15,549 bases of DNA from JAUPVL01 sp964481235 (GCA_964481235.1 CAYZYH010000018.1:1-15549); one strand, 5' to 3'. Shown: positions 7,277 through 13,879, counted from the first letter of the stretch. The notes: a model not told the origin generated them from the sequence alone. Numbers and translations: made by a program.

Positions 7277-8326
7277 ATGAAAGACATTTACAGTCCATTA
7301 GAGATAGATGAACAGTGGGATCAACGTGCTCCTATGGTAGAAGGCGATGCTTTTGATGCTATGGTACAAATGGCACCAGACGATTCGAGCGGAGGAGGAG
7401 TAGCTACTATGGAGCCAACAGCTAGTAGTGCTGTAGAGCAACCAGTATCAGCCACTGCTCCAGCAGAACCTACTCAAAGCACCGATGGTATGGTGTCAAC
7501 CCCCGATAATACAACTACAAACATAGCTGAACAGCCTTCAGACACACAACCAGTTGCTGAAGAAGCGAGCACCGAAGCCACCACACCAGCAGTTACCGAA
7601 GTACCAACTACTGATGATCAATCTGTAGCAAGCTTAGAAGGTCAACAAGTACCTACCGCTGAAGACCCTACACAACCACCACACATTATTCCAGAGCCAC
7701 AACCACCACTGCCCGAAGTACCAACAGATACTGTGGGTAGTACTGAAGCACCAGAGGCCCCAGCCGGAGATGCCGCACCAGAAGATGTACAACCAAACGA
7801 TGCTATGCCTCACACTGTTCCACCTATTGAAGAATATCATCCAGATCCTGGCAATGAGCGCCCAACACCTACAGAACCCAACAATACTGAGCCAGAAGAG
7901 TCTGGTAACGATTCTACCCCTGCACCAGCCGAGGATGTTGAAAAGCTAGACCAGGCTGTAGCCGAGCTACCAACTTCACCTACTAAGCTTTTTGTTGAGA
8001 AGAAAGATGTAGAGGATGAAAAAGATGGAGGCGATGAAGAGGATAACAAGCTCAAAGTAGAAGTAGAAGAGGATGAAGTTGATGGCGATATAGAACATGG
8101 TAAAGAAAAGAAGCCTGACGCACACCGTAAGCAAGCTGTTGAAGCCTTAGAAAATAACATTGCAGATCTAAGAAGAGAAGTTAAAGAAAAAGAAAAACTA
8201 AAAAAAGATCACGAAGATAGAAGGCAGGAAGAAGAACGAAAGATTAGTGACCTGCAGGCCGAGATAGATTTCAAAAAAAGCGAAATAGCCGCTTTTGAAA
8301 ACGCCAAAGCTGCCCTTACAGAATAG
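7277..8326 (+). CDS. Acidic Pro/Thr/Glu-rich protein with C-terminal coiled coil
   Basis: I do not recognise a family for this 349-residue protein. Residues 1 to about 235 are almost entirely low-complexity, made of Pro, Thr, Glu, Ala, Ser, Asp and Gln and lacking cysteine, so this part is probably disordered. An acidic block follows (DVEDEKDGGDEEDNKLKVEVEEDEVDGD). From about 275 a strongly charged coiled coil runs to the end (EALENNIADLRREVKEKEKLKKDHEDRR and on). No signal peptide or membrane helix is visible, which argues for a cytoplasmic scaffold or for secretion by a non-Sec route. GTG codons at 7271 and 7274 also open the frame. ATG 7277 is preferred because AGGAG lies 5 nt before it. 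It is a single-gene unit with its own promoter and a strong terminator. Confidence 0.8.
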   Translation: MKDIYSPLEIDEQWDQRAPMVEGDAFDAMVQMAPDDSSGGGVATMEPTASSAVEQPVSATAPAEPTQSTDGMVSTPDNTTTNIAEQPSDTQPVAEEASTEATTPAVTEVPTTDDQSVASLEGQQVPTAEDPTQPPHIIPEPQPPLPEVPTDTVGSTEAPEAPAGDAAPEDVQPNDAMPHTVPPIEEYHPDPGNERPTPTEPNNTEPEESGNDSTPAPAEDVEKLDQAVAELPTSPTKLFVEKKDVEDEKDGGDEEDNKLKVEVEEDEVDGDIEHGKEKKPDAHRKQAVEALENNIADLRREVKEKEKLKKDHEDRRQEEERKISDLQAEIDFKKSEIAAFENAKAALTE

Positions 8327-8340
8327 TTTTTCTAATATAA

Positions 8341-8367
8341 AAACCCGATTTGCGAATATCGGGTTTT
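8341..8367 (+). terminator. Intrinsic terminator of the acidic coiled-coil gene
   Basis: AAACCCGAT (8341-8349)/ATCGGGTTT (8358-8366) with an 8-nt loop and a T-run of six. Strong rho-independent form. Confidence 0.88.
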
Positions 8368-8426
8368 TTGTTATAAAGACATATCAATAATTATTACCAA
8401 ACCTTACTAATATATGTCAGTACTTA

Positions 8427-8455
8427 TTGACATGACTATAATATACTGTTAGTAT
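8427..8455 (+). promoter_or_regulatory. Promoter of the ParB-like gene, TTGACA-N17-TAGTAT
   Basis: A consensus -35 (8427-8432), 17-nt spacer and TAGTAT (8450-8455). Two further TATAAT words (8437-8442 and 8463-8468) lie in the same stretch but lack matching -35 boxes. The predicted leader is about 70 nt. Confidence 0.65.
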
Positions 8456-8497
8456 TATTAACTATAATTGTACATCAACTAAGAGGGGGTGGTGACT

Positions 8498-8512
8498 ATG
8501 AGGACAGCCTAG
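8498..8512 (+). CDS. Four-codon upstream ORF (M-R-T-A-stop) before the ParB-like gene
   Basis: ATG 8498 has the strong Shine-Dalgarno sequence AGAGGGGG (8482-8489) 8 nt upstream and reads M-R-T-A, then TAG, directly followed by TGA. It is in the same frame as the ParB-like gene 18 nt later (8531). It may be a leader peptide coupling translation, or the old N-terminus of the gene cut off by stops. Being so short it is suggestive only. Confidence 0.4.
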   Translation: MRTA

Positions 8513-8530
8513 TGAAAGGGCGTCTTCAAA

Positions 8531-8767
8531 ATGGCAACCAGCCATGTCATCAGCACCAACCATATCCACCTAAGCCCCAAGCGGGCCGCACGAGCCTCGG
8601 CTAAAAAAGTAGAACAGTACCGTCGTCTTATGGAAGAGGGTAGAGAGTTCCCGCCAGTAGTTTTGATTGAACTACCTAACGGCACCTACGATCTGCGCGA
8701 TGGTCGGCATCGCTTCCTGGCGGCCCAAGCTGCCGGATTTTCTTTTGTTGATGCAGTAGTGCGATAA
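8531..8767 (+). CDS. Minimal ParB/sulfiredoxin-like domain protein
   Basis: The whole 78-residue protein matches the short ParB N-terminal (ParB/Srx) fold. It has an initial strand (HVISTNHIHL), a helix (ASAKKVEQYRRLMEEG), FPPVVLIELPNGTYDLRDG (39-58), and then GRHRFLAAQAAG (58-69), in the place of the GxRR/GxHR nucleotide-binding box of ParB and sulfiredoxin. R59, H60 and R61 are the key basic residues. It lacks the DNA-binding helix-turn-helix and dimer domains of chromosomal ParB, so a segregation role is unlikely. Nucleotide binding or hydrolysis, or nuclease-related activity, is possible. ATG 8531 has AAAGGG 10 nt upstream. A small upstream ORF in the same frame precedes it. There is no parA or other partition gene nearby. 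Confidence 0.82.
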   Translation: MATSHVISTNHIHLSPKRAARASAKKVEQYRRLMEEGREFPPVVLIELPNGTYDLRDGRHRFLAAQAAGFSFVDAVVR

Positions 8768-8772
8768 CATAC

Positions 8773-8799
8773 AAACCCTAAACAATATGTTTGGGGTTT
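8773..8799. terminator. Bidirectional terminator between the ParB-like gene and tsaD
   Basis: 12-bp stem AAACCCTAAACA/TGTTTGGGGTTT (one G-T pair) with loop ATA. It lies between convergent genes; T-rich sequence at the stem base in both directions fits use by both. Confidence 0.75.
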
Positions 8800-8812
8800 A
8801 ACACTTATATTG

Positions 8813-9838
8813 TTAATCTTCTAAACTAGAGTCGGCTACCAGCTGATTAGGTGGTATAAACATATCCTTTTTAGCCATTTGCAGTGCCATAGCACCAATC
8901 ATTGCAGCATTGTCGGTACAAAGTACTGGTGGAACGAAAATTGCCTTAGGTAATACTTGATGCATTTGCTGGCGTAACAAATTGTTACAAGCAACTCCAC
9001 CCCCCACCACAATGCTATGGGGCTTATAGCGTGCATTGGCCTTAATAGTATTTCGTACCAAAGCCTCTACGGCAACCTTTTGAAAACTAGCCGCCAGATC
9101 AGCTACTGTTTTACTATCTAACTGGTAGCTTTTTTTAGCACCTAAGCTAGCAGGATTGACTCCGGTAATTTTTTGTACTTGTCTTAACACAGCAGTCTTT
9201 AACCCAGAAAAGCTAAAGTCTAAACTTTCTTTACCAAGACTGGCGATTGGAAACTGGTAGGCGCTATCGTTTCCGGTTTCTGCAGCTTTAGAAATAGCCG
9301 GACCACCAGGGTAGGGTAGACCGAGCAGTTTAGCTACTTTATCAAAAGCTTCGCCGGCGGCATCATCTAGAGTTTCGCCCAATATTTCGCGAGTTAGATC
9401 TTCTTTGTACAATGAAAGAGTAGTGTGCCCTCCAGATACTGTTAGCGCTAAGAAAGGAAACTTCGGCTTGTTTTCGGTTAAGAAAGCCACAAAACCGTGT
9501 GCCCATATATGATTTACACCAATAAGGGGTTTGTTCTTGGTTGTGGCCAAAGTTTTGGCGGTAAGTACACCAATAAGTAGCGAGCCAATAAGCCCAGGGC
9601 CTTTGGTAACAGCTATAGCATCTATACTGTCCCAGTTAGATTTAGCTTGTGTTAGAGCCTGCTCTATTACCGGAATAATTACTTCTATATGTGAGCGAGC
9701 CGCTACCTCTGGTACTACGCCTCCATACTTGGCATGGATATCTACTTGGCTAGAAATAATATTGCTTAGTATTTTGTTGTCTTGCACTACTGCTGCGGCT
9801 GTTTCGTCGCAACTAGATTCAATAGCTAGAATTTTCAT
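8813..9838 (-). CDS. tsaD: tRNA N6-threonylcarbamoyladenosine transferase TsaD
   Basis: TsaD transfers the threonylcarbamoyl group from threonylcarbamoyl-AMP to A37 of tRNAs reading ANN codons, working with TsaB and TsaE. The 341-residue protein is full length. It has the N-terminal IESSCDET ATP-binding motif (residues 6-13), the metal-binding pair H110/H114 in NHIWAHG, the conserved block ALTVSGGHT, DDAAGEAFDKVAKLLGLPYPGGP, VVGGGVACNNLLR, and the third metal ligand D309 in CTDNAAMIG. The ATG has no Shine-Dalgarno sequence; an extended -10 box ends 6 nt upstream, so the mRNA is probably leaderless. It lies just downstream of a four-tRNA operon that includes a CAT tRNA, a class of t6A substrate, but a terminator and its own promoter separate them. 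tsaB and tsaE are not in the window. Confidence 0.98.
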   Translation of the reverse strand: MKILAIESSCDETAAAVVQDNKILSNIISSQVDIHAKYGGVVPEVAARSHIEVIIPVIEQALTQAKSNWDSIDAIAVTKGPGLIGSLLIGVLTAKTLATTKNKPLIGVNHIWAHGFVAFLTENKPKFPFLALTVSGGHTTLSLYKEDLTREILGETLDDAAGEAFDKVAKLLGLPYPGGPAISKAAETGNDSAYQFPIASLGKESLDFSFSGLKTAVLRQVQKITGVNPASLGAKKSYQLDSKTVADLAASFQKVAVEALVRNTIKANARYKPHSIVVGGGVACNNLLRQQMHQVLPKAIFVPPVLCTDNAAMIGAMALQMAKKDMFIPPNQLVADSSLED

Positions 9839-9844
9839 GACAAT

Positions 9845-9853
9845 ATCTTACCA
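9845..9853 (-). promoter_or_regulatory. Extended -10 promoter, leaderless start of tsaD
   Basis: On the minus strand TGG-TAAGAT (hexamer 9845-9850) is followed by 6 nt and the tsaD ATG. The region upstream is the U-tract of the tRNA operon terminator, so the two signals overlap tightly. Confidence 0.65.
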
Positions 9854-9864
9854 CAAAAGAAAAT

Positions 9865-9890
9865 CCCCCAGACACATTTGTGTCTGGGGG
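9865..9890 (-). terminator. Terminator of the four-tRNA operon
   Basis: Perfect 12-bp stem CCCCCAGACACA/TGTGTCTGGGGG with a two-base loop as drawn, which in practice would open to a larger one. On the minus strand it is followed by ATTTTCTTTT. It lies just after the CAT tRNA and before the tsaD promoter. Confidence 0.9.
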
Positions 9891-9895
9891 CGTTG

Positions 9896-9968
9896 TGGGC
9901 CTGGAGGGAATCGAACCCTCGACCAAGGCATTATGAGTGCCACGCTCTAACCACTGAGCTACAGGCCC
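9896..9968 (-). tRNA. tRNA with CAT anticodon (elongator Met or Ile2)
   Basis: Acceptor GGGCCTG/CAGGCCC with discriminator A; no CCA is encoded. The anticodon loop CTCATAA gives CAT (plus-strand 9933-9935). The G1-C72 pair excludes initiator tRNA-fMet, which has a mismatch there. Several stretches (GTAGCTCAGTGGTTAGAGC and the TTGGTCG variable region) resemble the lysidine-modified tRNA-Ile2 of E. coli as I recall it, so Ile2 is as likely as elongator Met. The identity cannot be settled by eye. Confidence 0.92.
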
Positions 9969-9972
9969 TACG

Positions 9973-10046
9973 TGTCCGAAGAGAGACTCGAACTCTCGAC
10001 CCCTTCCATGTAAGGGAAGTGCTCTGGCCTACTGAGCTATTCGGAC
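9973..10046 (-). tRNA. tRNA-Val (anticodon TAC)
   Basis: Acceptor GTCCGAA/TTCGGAC with discriminator A and no encoded CCA. Anticodon stem CTTCC/GGAAG with loop CTTACAT, giving TAC (plus-strand 10010-10012). T arm GAGAG/TTCGAGT/CTCTC. It is 4 nt from the CAT tRNA. Confidence 0.96.
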
Positions 10047-10051
10047 GGGAG

Positions 10052-10136
10052 TGCCGGCGGCGGGACTCGAACCCGCACGTTTCTTTCGAAACACCGGGAC
10101 CTAAACCCGGCGCGTCTGCCATTCCGCCACACCGGC
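10052..10136 (-). tRNA. tRNA-Leu (anticodon TAG)
   Basis: Acceptor GCCGGTG/CGCCGGC with discriminator A and no encoded CCA. Anticodon stem CCGGG/CCCGG with loop TTTAGGT, giving TAG (plus-strand 10101-10103). A long variable arm (GTTTCGAAAGAAAC) marks class II. The D-arm start GGCGGAATGGCAGACGC is typical of leucine tRNAs. Confidence 0.96.
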
Positions 10137-10148
10137 TGGTGAAATTCG

Positions 10149-10231
10149 TGCCCGGAGCGGGACTCGAACCCGCACGGCCCGAAGGCCAGGGGGGTTTAAG
10201 CCCCCCGCGTCTGCCATTCCGCCATCCGGGC
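10149..10231 (-). tRNA. tRNA-Leu (anticodon TAA)
   Basis: Acceptor GCCCGGA/TCCGGGC with discriminator A and no encoded CCA. The anticodon loop CTTAAAC sits on a run of G-C pairs and gives TAA (plus-strand 10196-10198). The long variable arm (GGCC-TTC-GGGCC) and a D arm shared with the neighbouring tRNA-Leu(TAG) suggest the two arose by duplication. It begins 5 nt after the stop codon of the small upstream gene. Confidence 0.96.
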
Positions 10232-10236
10232 TGGTG

Positions 10237-10461
10237 TTAAACAACTATTACTTCGTTTACAGGCAACCAGCCCATCCAGTCGGTACTGTGGGCAATTACC
10301 AAAACAGCCTCAACGCTTCTAAGAGCTACGCAGTTGTTGGTGTGTTGATTAACGGTAAAATGTGGGCCGTTATCGGCAATGCGATTTTTAGTGCGTTGAC
10401 TAGCCGACTCGTGGGGTTTTAGCTCCACGATTTCTCCCTTTAACTTCAGTTGACCTTTCAC
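10237..10461 (-). CDS. Small hypothetical protein heading a tRNA operon
   Basis: I do not recognise this 74-residue protein. It has a basic, polar N-terminal half (MKGQLKLKGEIVELKPHESASQRTKNRIADNG) and a hydrophobic C-terminal third (SVEAVLVIAHSTDWMGWLPVNEVIVV). The evidence that it is real is its signals. A near-consensus promoter TTGACA-N17-TATTAT lies upstream, then a leader of about 30 nt, GGAG 5 nt before a GTG start (10459-10461), and a TAA stop only 5 nt from tRNA-Leu(TAA). No promoter is evident between it and the tRNAs, so gene and tRNAs should be one transcript. The alternative is that the stretch is only a leader RNA. The plus-strand frame here has no such signals. Confidence 0.65.
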   Translation of the reverse strand: MKGQLKLKGEIVELKPHESASQRTKNRIADNGPHFTVNQHTNNCVALRSVEAVLVIAHSTDWMGWLPVNEVIVV

Positions 10462-10497
10462 CTCTTCTCCAAATTTAGGGGTGCAATAACGCTCACT

Positions 10498-10526
10498 ATA
10501 ATAACAAAAAAAATAGTATTTGTCAA
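10498..10526 (-). promoter_or_regulatory. Promoter of the small gene plus four-tRNA operon, TTGACA-N17-TATTAT
   Basis: On the minus strand a consensus TTGACA (10521-10526) is followed by 17 nt and TATTAT (10498-10503). It is the best promoter in the window, fitting strong expression of tRNAs. Confidence 0.88.
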
Positions 10527-10554
10527 TGCTTTTTTAAGATGTAGCTAAACAAAA

Positions 10555-10563
10555 TGGTACAAT
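10555..10563 (+). promoter_or_regulatory. Extended -10 promoter, leaderless start of the first femX gene
   Basis: TGG-TACAAT (hexamer 10558-10563) is followed by 7 nt and ATG 10571. The in-frame ATG at 10562 lies inside this hexamer, so it cannot be translated from this promoter. Confidence 0.7.
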
Positions 10564-10570
10564 GTATGTT

Positions 10571-11524
10571 ATGCAACTACCTAGTAACTGGAACAATTCT
10601 ATACAAAACCGTAGCGGCCATATACTACAATCGGCGCAATGGGCCAACTTTCAAACATCTATTGGCAGACAACCGTATTTTTCTATAAACAAAGATTGGT
10701 ATTGGATAGCTTACAATCGTCAAGTAACAGGATTACACTATTTGCTTGCTACCTATAATCCGGTTATAGAAAAAGACCCAGTCAAAGCATTAGAATCATT
10801 ACGCGTACAAGGTGGTGATCTTAAGTGTGATTTTGTGCGAGTTGAGCCTACCGGCAATGTATCAAAGCAAGATCTTGAGTCACTTGGTGCTCACCAACTA
10901 GCTGACGTTCAACCTTCACACACTCTTGTGCTAGACCTAACTCGTTCAGAAGAAGATTTGCGTCACGATTTGCAATCAGGCCATCGTAATCGTATAAATA
11001 CTGGTGAAAAAAGGGGAGTACGGGTATATAAAACAGTCGATCTAAAAACCATACCCGTTTTTCTAAGGCTAATGCACGATACCGCCGACCACTCCAAAAT
11101 CACCAACCATCCAGATTGGTACTACGAAAAAATGGCTCAAAACCTGATAGAACAGGGTATCGCCTGTTTTTACGTTGCAACTGTTGAAGAAAACCCTGCT
11201 AGTGTTTCACTTGTGTTTGATTGGGGCAATACTCGCTACTATGCACATACTGGTAACGACCAAGTACTCAATAGACAATATAAAGCTGCTGTATCATGTG
11301 CATGGCAAATGATATTAGATGCCAAGTCAGACGGCAAAAAGTATTTCGACTTCTGGGGGATTGCTCCACCAGAAGAACCAAACCACCCCTGGGCAGGAAT
11401 TTCGGCTTTTAAGCACGGATTTGGTGGTAGTGTGGTGAGTAATATTGGTACATATGATTTGGTTATAAACAAATCAAAATACGCCATGTACAACGCCTAC
11501 AGAAAACTTAAGGGTCGCAAATGA
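10571..11524 (+). CDS. FemX/FemAB-like peptidoglycan-bridge aminoacyltransferase, first copy
   Basis: FemAB/FemX proteins are GNAT-fold enzymes that use aminoacyl-tRNA to add residues to the lipid II stem peptide at the inner face of the membrane. This 317-residue protein has the family landmarks: HILQSAQWANFQTSIG near the start (residues 16-31), RHDLQSGHRNRINTGEKRGVRVY in the middle, and the C-terminal HPWAGISAFKHGFGG with YRKLKGRK at the end. The track of conserved motifs is complete, so it is likely active. The frame has an ATG three codons earlier at 10562, but that codon is part of the -10 box, so ATG 10571 is preferred. It overlaps the next femX gene by ATGA. The residue added and the order of addition are unknown. 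A lipid II-independent aminoacyltransferase role cannot be excluded. Confidence 0.9.
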   Translation: MQLPSNWNNSIQNRSGHILQSAQWANFQTSIGRQPYFSINKDWYWIAYNRQVTGLHYLLATYNPVIEKDPVKALESLRVQGGDLKCDFVRVEPTGNVSKQDLESLGAHQLADVQPSHTLVLDLTRSEEDLRHDLQSGHRNRINTGEKRGVRVYKTVDLKTIPVFLRLMHDTADHSKITNHPDWYYEKMAQNLIEQGIACFYVATVEENPASVSLVFDWGNTRYYAHTGNDQVLNRQYKAAVSCAWQMILDAKSDGKKYFDFWGIAPPEEPNHPWAGISAFKHGFGGSVVSNIGTYDLVINKSKYAMYNAYRKLKGRK

Positions 11525-12591
11525 TACGGCAAGCAACGTCTGACGAAATTGCTACATGGGATAGTTTAGTCTTACAAAACCCAGATGGTGGGCATATACT
11601 GCAGTCTTACGAGTGGAGTAAGTTCAAAAAAACAGTTGGCTGGGAGCCAAATTTTTTGGTCTTTGAACAGGCAGGATTTTTACTTTATTTCTGTTTGTCA
11701 CAAAAATCAGCTAGCTTTTTGGGTAATATTTATTACTGCGCCAAAGGACCAGGATTGTTTGTGGGTTGCCAAGCCGACAAGGTGTCTAAAGGTAGGTTCG
11801 AAGAGTTTTGCAATGATTTAAAAACGTATATTGAAAGACTAGACTCTAGAGCTATATTAATAAAGTTAGAGCCCGAGTTGTTTGAAGACGAGATAGATCT
11901 AGTAGATTTAGGGCTAAGAAAGAGTGGTGCCGATCTCCAGTTTAAGGCAACTATTCTGGTCGATCTAAAACCTACCGAAGAAGAAATTATTGCTAGTTTT
12001 AAACAAAAGACTCGCTACAATATTAGGTTGGCTGAGCGAAAGGGGGTAAAGGTAGAGAGGCGAGAGGCCAACCCGCAAAATCTCAACATTATGTATGAGC
12101 TAATGGTCGCCACACAAGAGAGGGCTGGATTCTTCTTGCGAAAAAAGGATTATTTTATAGGTTATTGGAGCGAGTTAGCTAAGGCAGGAATGGGTCAAAT
12201 ACTTTTGGCTACTTACAACGATGAAGTGTTAGCAGGTATTTATATTACACTTTTTGGCGTAAACAGCTACTACAAAGACGGAGGATCATTCCCTATTAAA
12301 CGTAACCTAATGGCGCCATACCTTTTACAATGGGAGGCAATGCGTTGGGCTAAAGAGCAAAACGCTACCAAGTACGATCTTGTAGCTGTCCCACCCAAAT
12401 CCGAGCTAGACAACCCTAGTCATCCGCAGGCTGGCCTGTATCAATTTAAACGAGGTTTTAATGAAGAAGTTACTGAGTTTGTCGGGTGCTGGGATCTGCC
12501 TGTGTCAGACAAGAAATTTAAAATTTGGTTACGCCAAGAACGTAAGTTTATTGGTTTATACAAGAAAATGACAAAAAATCTTTTTTGGTAA
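11521..12591 (+). CDS. FemX/FemAB-like peptidoglycan-bridge aminoacyltransferase, second copy
   Basis: This 356-residue protein is a paralogue of its upstream neighbour. It shares HILQSYEWSKFKKTVGW (about residues 24-40), FKQKTRYNIRLAERKGVKVERR (about 160-181), GIYITLFGVNSYYKDGGSF and HPQAGLYQFKRGFNEEVTEFVG near the end. Two FemX-like enzymes acting in sequence are known to build multi-residue cross-bridges, so each copy may add a different residue. ATG 11521 overlaps the previous stop in ATGA, and AAGGG lies 6 nt upstream, so the pair is translationally coupled. The copies are clearly divergent, so the duplication is old. It ends 4 nt before the convergent gene on the other strand. Confidence 0.92.
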   Translation: MIRQATSDEIATWDSLVLQNPDGGHILQSYEWSKFKKTVGWEPNFLVFEQAGFLLYFCLSQKSASFLGNIYYCAKGPGLFVGCQADKVSKGRFEEFCNDLKTYIERLDSRAILIKLEPELFEDEIDLVDLGLRKSGADLQFKATILVDLKPTEEEIIASFKQKTRYNIRLAERKGVKVERREANPQNLNIMYELMVATQERAGFFLRKKDYFIGYWSELAKAGMGQILLATYNDEVLAGIYITLFGVNSYYKDGGSFPIKRNLMAPYLLQWEAMRWAKEQNATKYDLVAVPPKSELDNPSHPQAGLYQFKRGFNEEVTEFVGCWDLPVSDKKFKIWLRQERKFIGLYKKMTKNLFW

Positions 12592-12608
12592 AACCCTAAT
12601 AAGGGTTT
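12591..12608. terminator. Hairpin shared by the two convergent stop codons
   Basis: AAACCCT/AGGGTTT with loop AATA. It contains the last base of the femX stop and the whole minus-strand stop (12596-12598). T-runs beyond the stem are short, so it may work with the AT-rich flanks in both directions. Confidence 0.6.
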
Positions 12609-13873
12609 CTGTAAGGAAAGTCAGAATACTTAGACTTGCTATTTTTATTGAGAATGCCATCAATCATTTCATCGAGAGTTTTAAACACATTAGCGGCGTG
12701 TTTTTCACCATGGTAACGACGAAGGGCAAACTGACTTCTAGCGGCGTTCTTTTTGGCGTTAGCATAAAACACGCTCTGCCAAATATCTGGAATATCACTA
12801 GCAAATAGATAAGTGGCATCATCAGACTTATGGGTTATCTCGCCATTTTGGGTATTTGCTAAGTTTAGTCTCTCAGGACGCTCAAGTATAACAGTTTCGA
12901 TTATTTTGCCTGTGTGCGTACGCAATTTAATAAGTAGAGCTAAATAGGGGATGGGGCTAGAATCAGAATCTAGACTAGATCGAAATAACTCGGTGCTCAC
13001 AACCGAACCGTTGTCTTCACAGGCATCAGTAACTTCTTTTATAAATCTTAGTCTATCTTCGTCTAACACAAACTCTACTTCATTTATTCGCTCACTACTC
13101 AATCGCTTTGGCCCCTTTGGTGTACTAACCGGCAGGTGATCCTCTCCGGCCTCGGGTAGCCCGCCTACCCACTCAAAAAAAGCTCGTTTTTGTTCTTCGC
13201 CAGATAAACTCAACACTTCATCGATAGTTATAGGAGGACGTTTCGACTCACGACTTTCTTGATAGTTATTGTTTTGTTGACCGCTATCTTGTGTGTTCAA
13301 ATCTAGTAGCTCTAGTAGTTTTTGTTGAGCATATCGCGACACTTTTAATCTCTCTGGTGTAAGTAGTTCGCCAGATTTTGGTCGGTGCACCAGATCTCGC
13401 AAACCATTAATTGATAATCTAAAAACGCGGTCATCGATACTTTCTTGTGAGTGATGCGGCACACTACCCATACTAGTTAGTTGCCTATCTAAGCGTGTTG
13501 CAACAATACCCAGAACATACACCCGCTCTAGTTGACTAAATCCCAAATGAGGGAGTGAATGAACAAACTTTGGGTCGTGTACCGCTTCGCTAAGATCTAT
13601 ATTGTGTCTATCTAAAACATCCCTTACTCTAGAGGCTATTTGAGCGGCCTCAGATTCATTAACATTGATATCCTCGGGTCTTTTTAGGTAGTCATCGGCC
13701 TTGATTGCTTCATAAAGAGGTGTTCCTCGTAAATTTTCTGGTAACTCATCTTTTATATAACCTTTTCGATCAAGGTCACTCACGGCATCACCGAGCTTAG
13801 GTACTTGGCTAAGTTGCAGGCTCGTTTCTTCATCCTCAAACGGTGGTCGGTAGGTCTCGTCACTAAAATCCAT
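12596..13873 (-). CDS. Hypothetical protein, 425 residues
   Basis: I do not recognise a family. The protein is hydrophilic and mainly helical, with no signal peptide, membrane segment or cysteine motif. A middle region is rich in Gln/Asn and Ser (about residues 195-215, including QDSGQQNNNYQESRESKRPP) and probably links an N-terminal helical part (1-190) to a C-terminal part with beta-like stretches (YLALLIKLRTHTGKIIETVIL). Its end is basic. The ATG at 13871-13873 is supported by an extended -10 box 6 nt upstream and no Shine-Dalgarno sequence, implying a leaderless mRNA. It is a single gene, convergent with femX. Function unknown. Confidence 0.8.
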   Translation of the reverse strand: MDFSDETYRPPFEDEETSLQLSQVPKLGDAVSDLDRKGYIKDELPENLRGTPLYEAIKADDYLKRPEDINVNESEAAQIASRVRDVLDRHNIDLSEAVHDPKFVHSLPHLGFSQLERVYVLGIVATRLDRQLTSMGSVPHHSQESIDDRVFRLSINGLRDLVHRPKSGELLTPERLKVSRYAQQKLLELLDLNTQDSGQQNNNYQESRESKRPPITIDEVLSLSGEEQKRAFFEWVGGLPEAGEDHLPVSTPKGPKRLSSERINEVEFVLDEDRLRFIKEVTDACEDNGSVVSTELFRSSLDSDSSPIPYLALLIKLRTHTGKIIETVILERPERLNLANTQNGEITHKSDDATYLFASDIPDIWQSVFYANAKKNAARSQFALRRYHGEKHAANVFKTLDEMIDGILNKNSKSKYSDFPYRNPY

Positions 13874-13879
13874 ATAGAT

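Noticed and set aside
8401..8468. Tandem repeats or array in the AT-rich stretch before the ParB-like gene
   Set aside because: The repeated TATAAT/TAGTAT words are promoter-like and irregularly spaced; no repeat-spacer pattern is present.
9531..10240. Long plus-strand frames across tsaD and the four tRNAs
   Set aside because: They read antisense through tsaD and the tRNA genes; such arginine/proline-rich frames are a known artefact of tRNA clusters.
10234..10422. 62-codon plus-strand frame opposite the 74-residue gene
   Set aside because: It starts in the tRNA-flanking region with no promoter or Shine-Dalgarno sequence, while the minus-strand frame has both.
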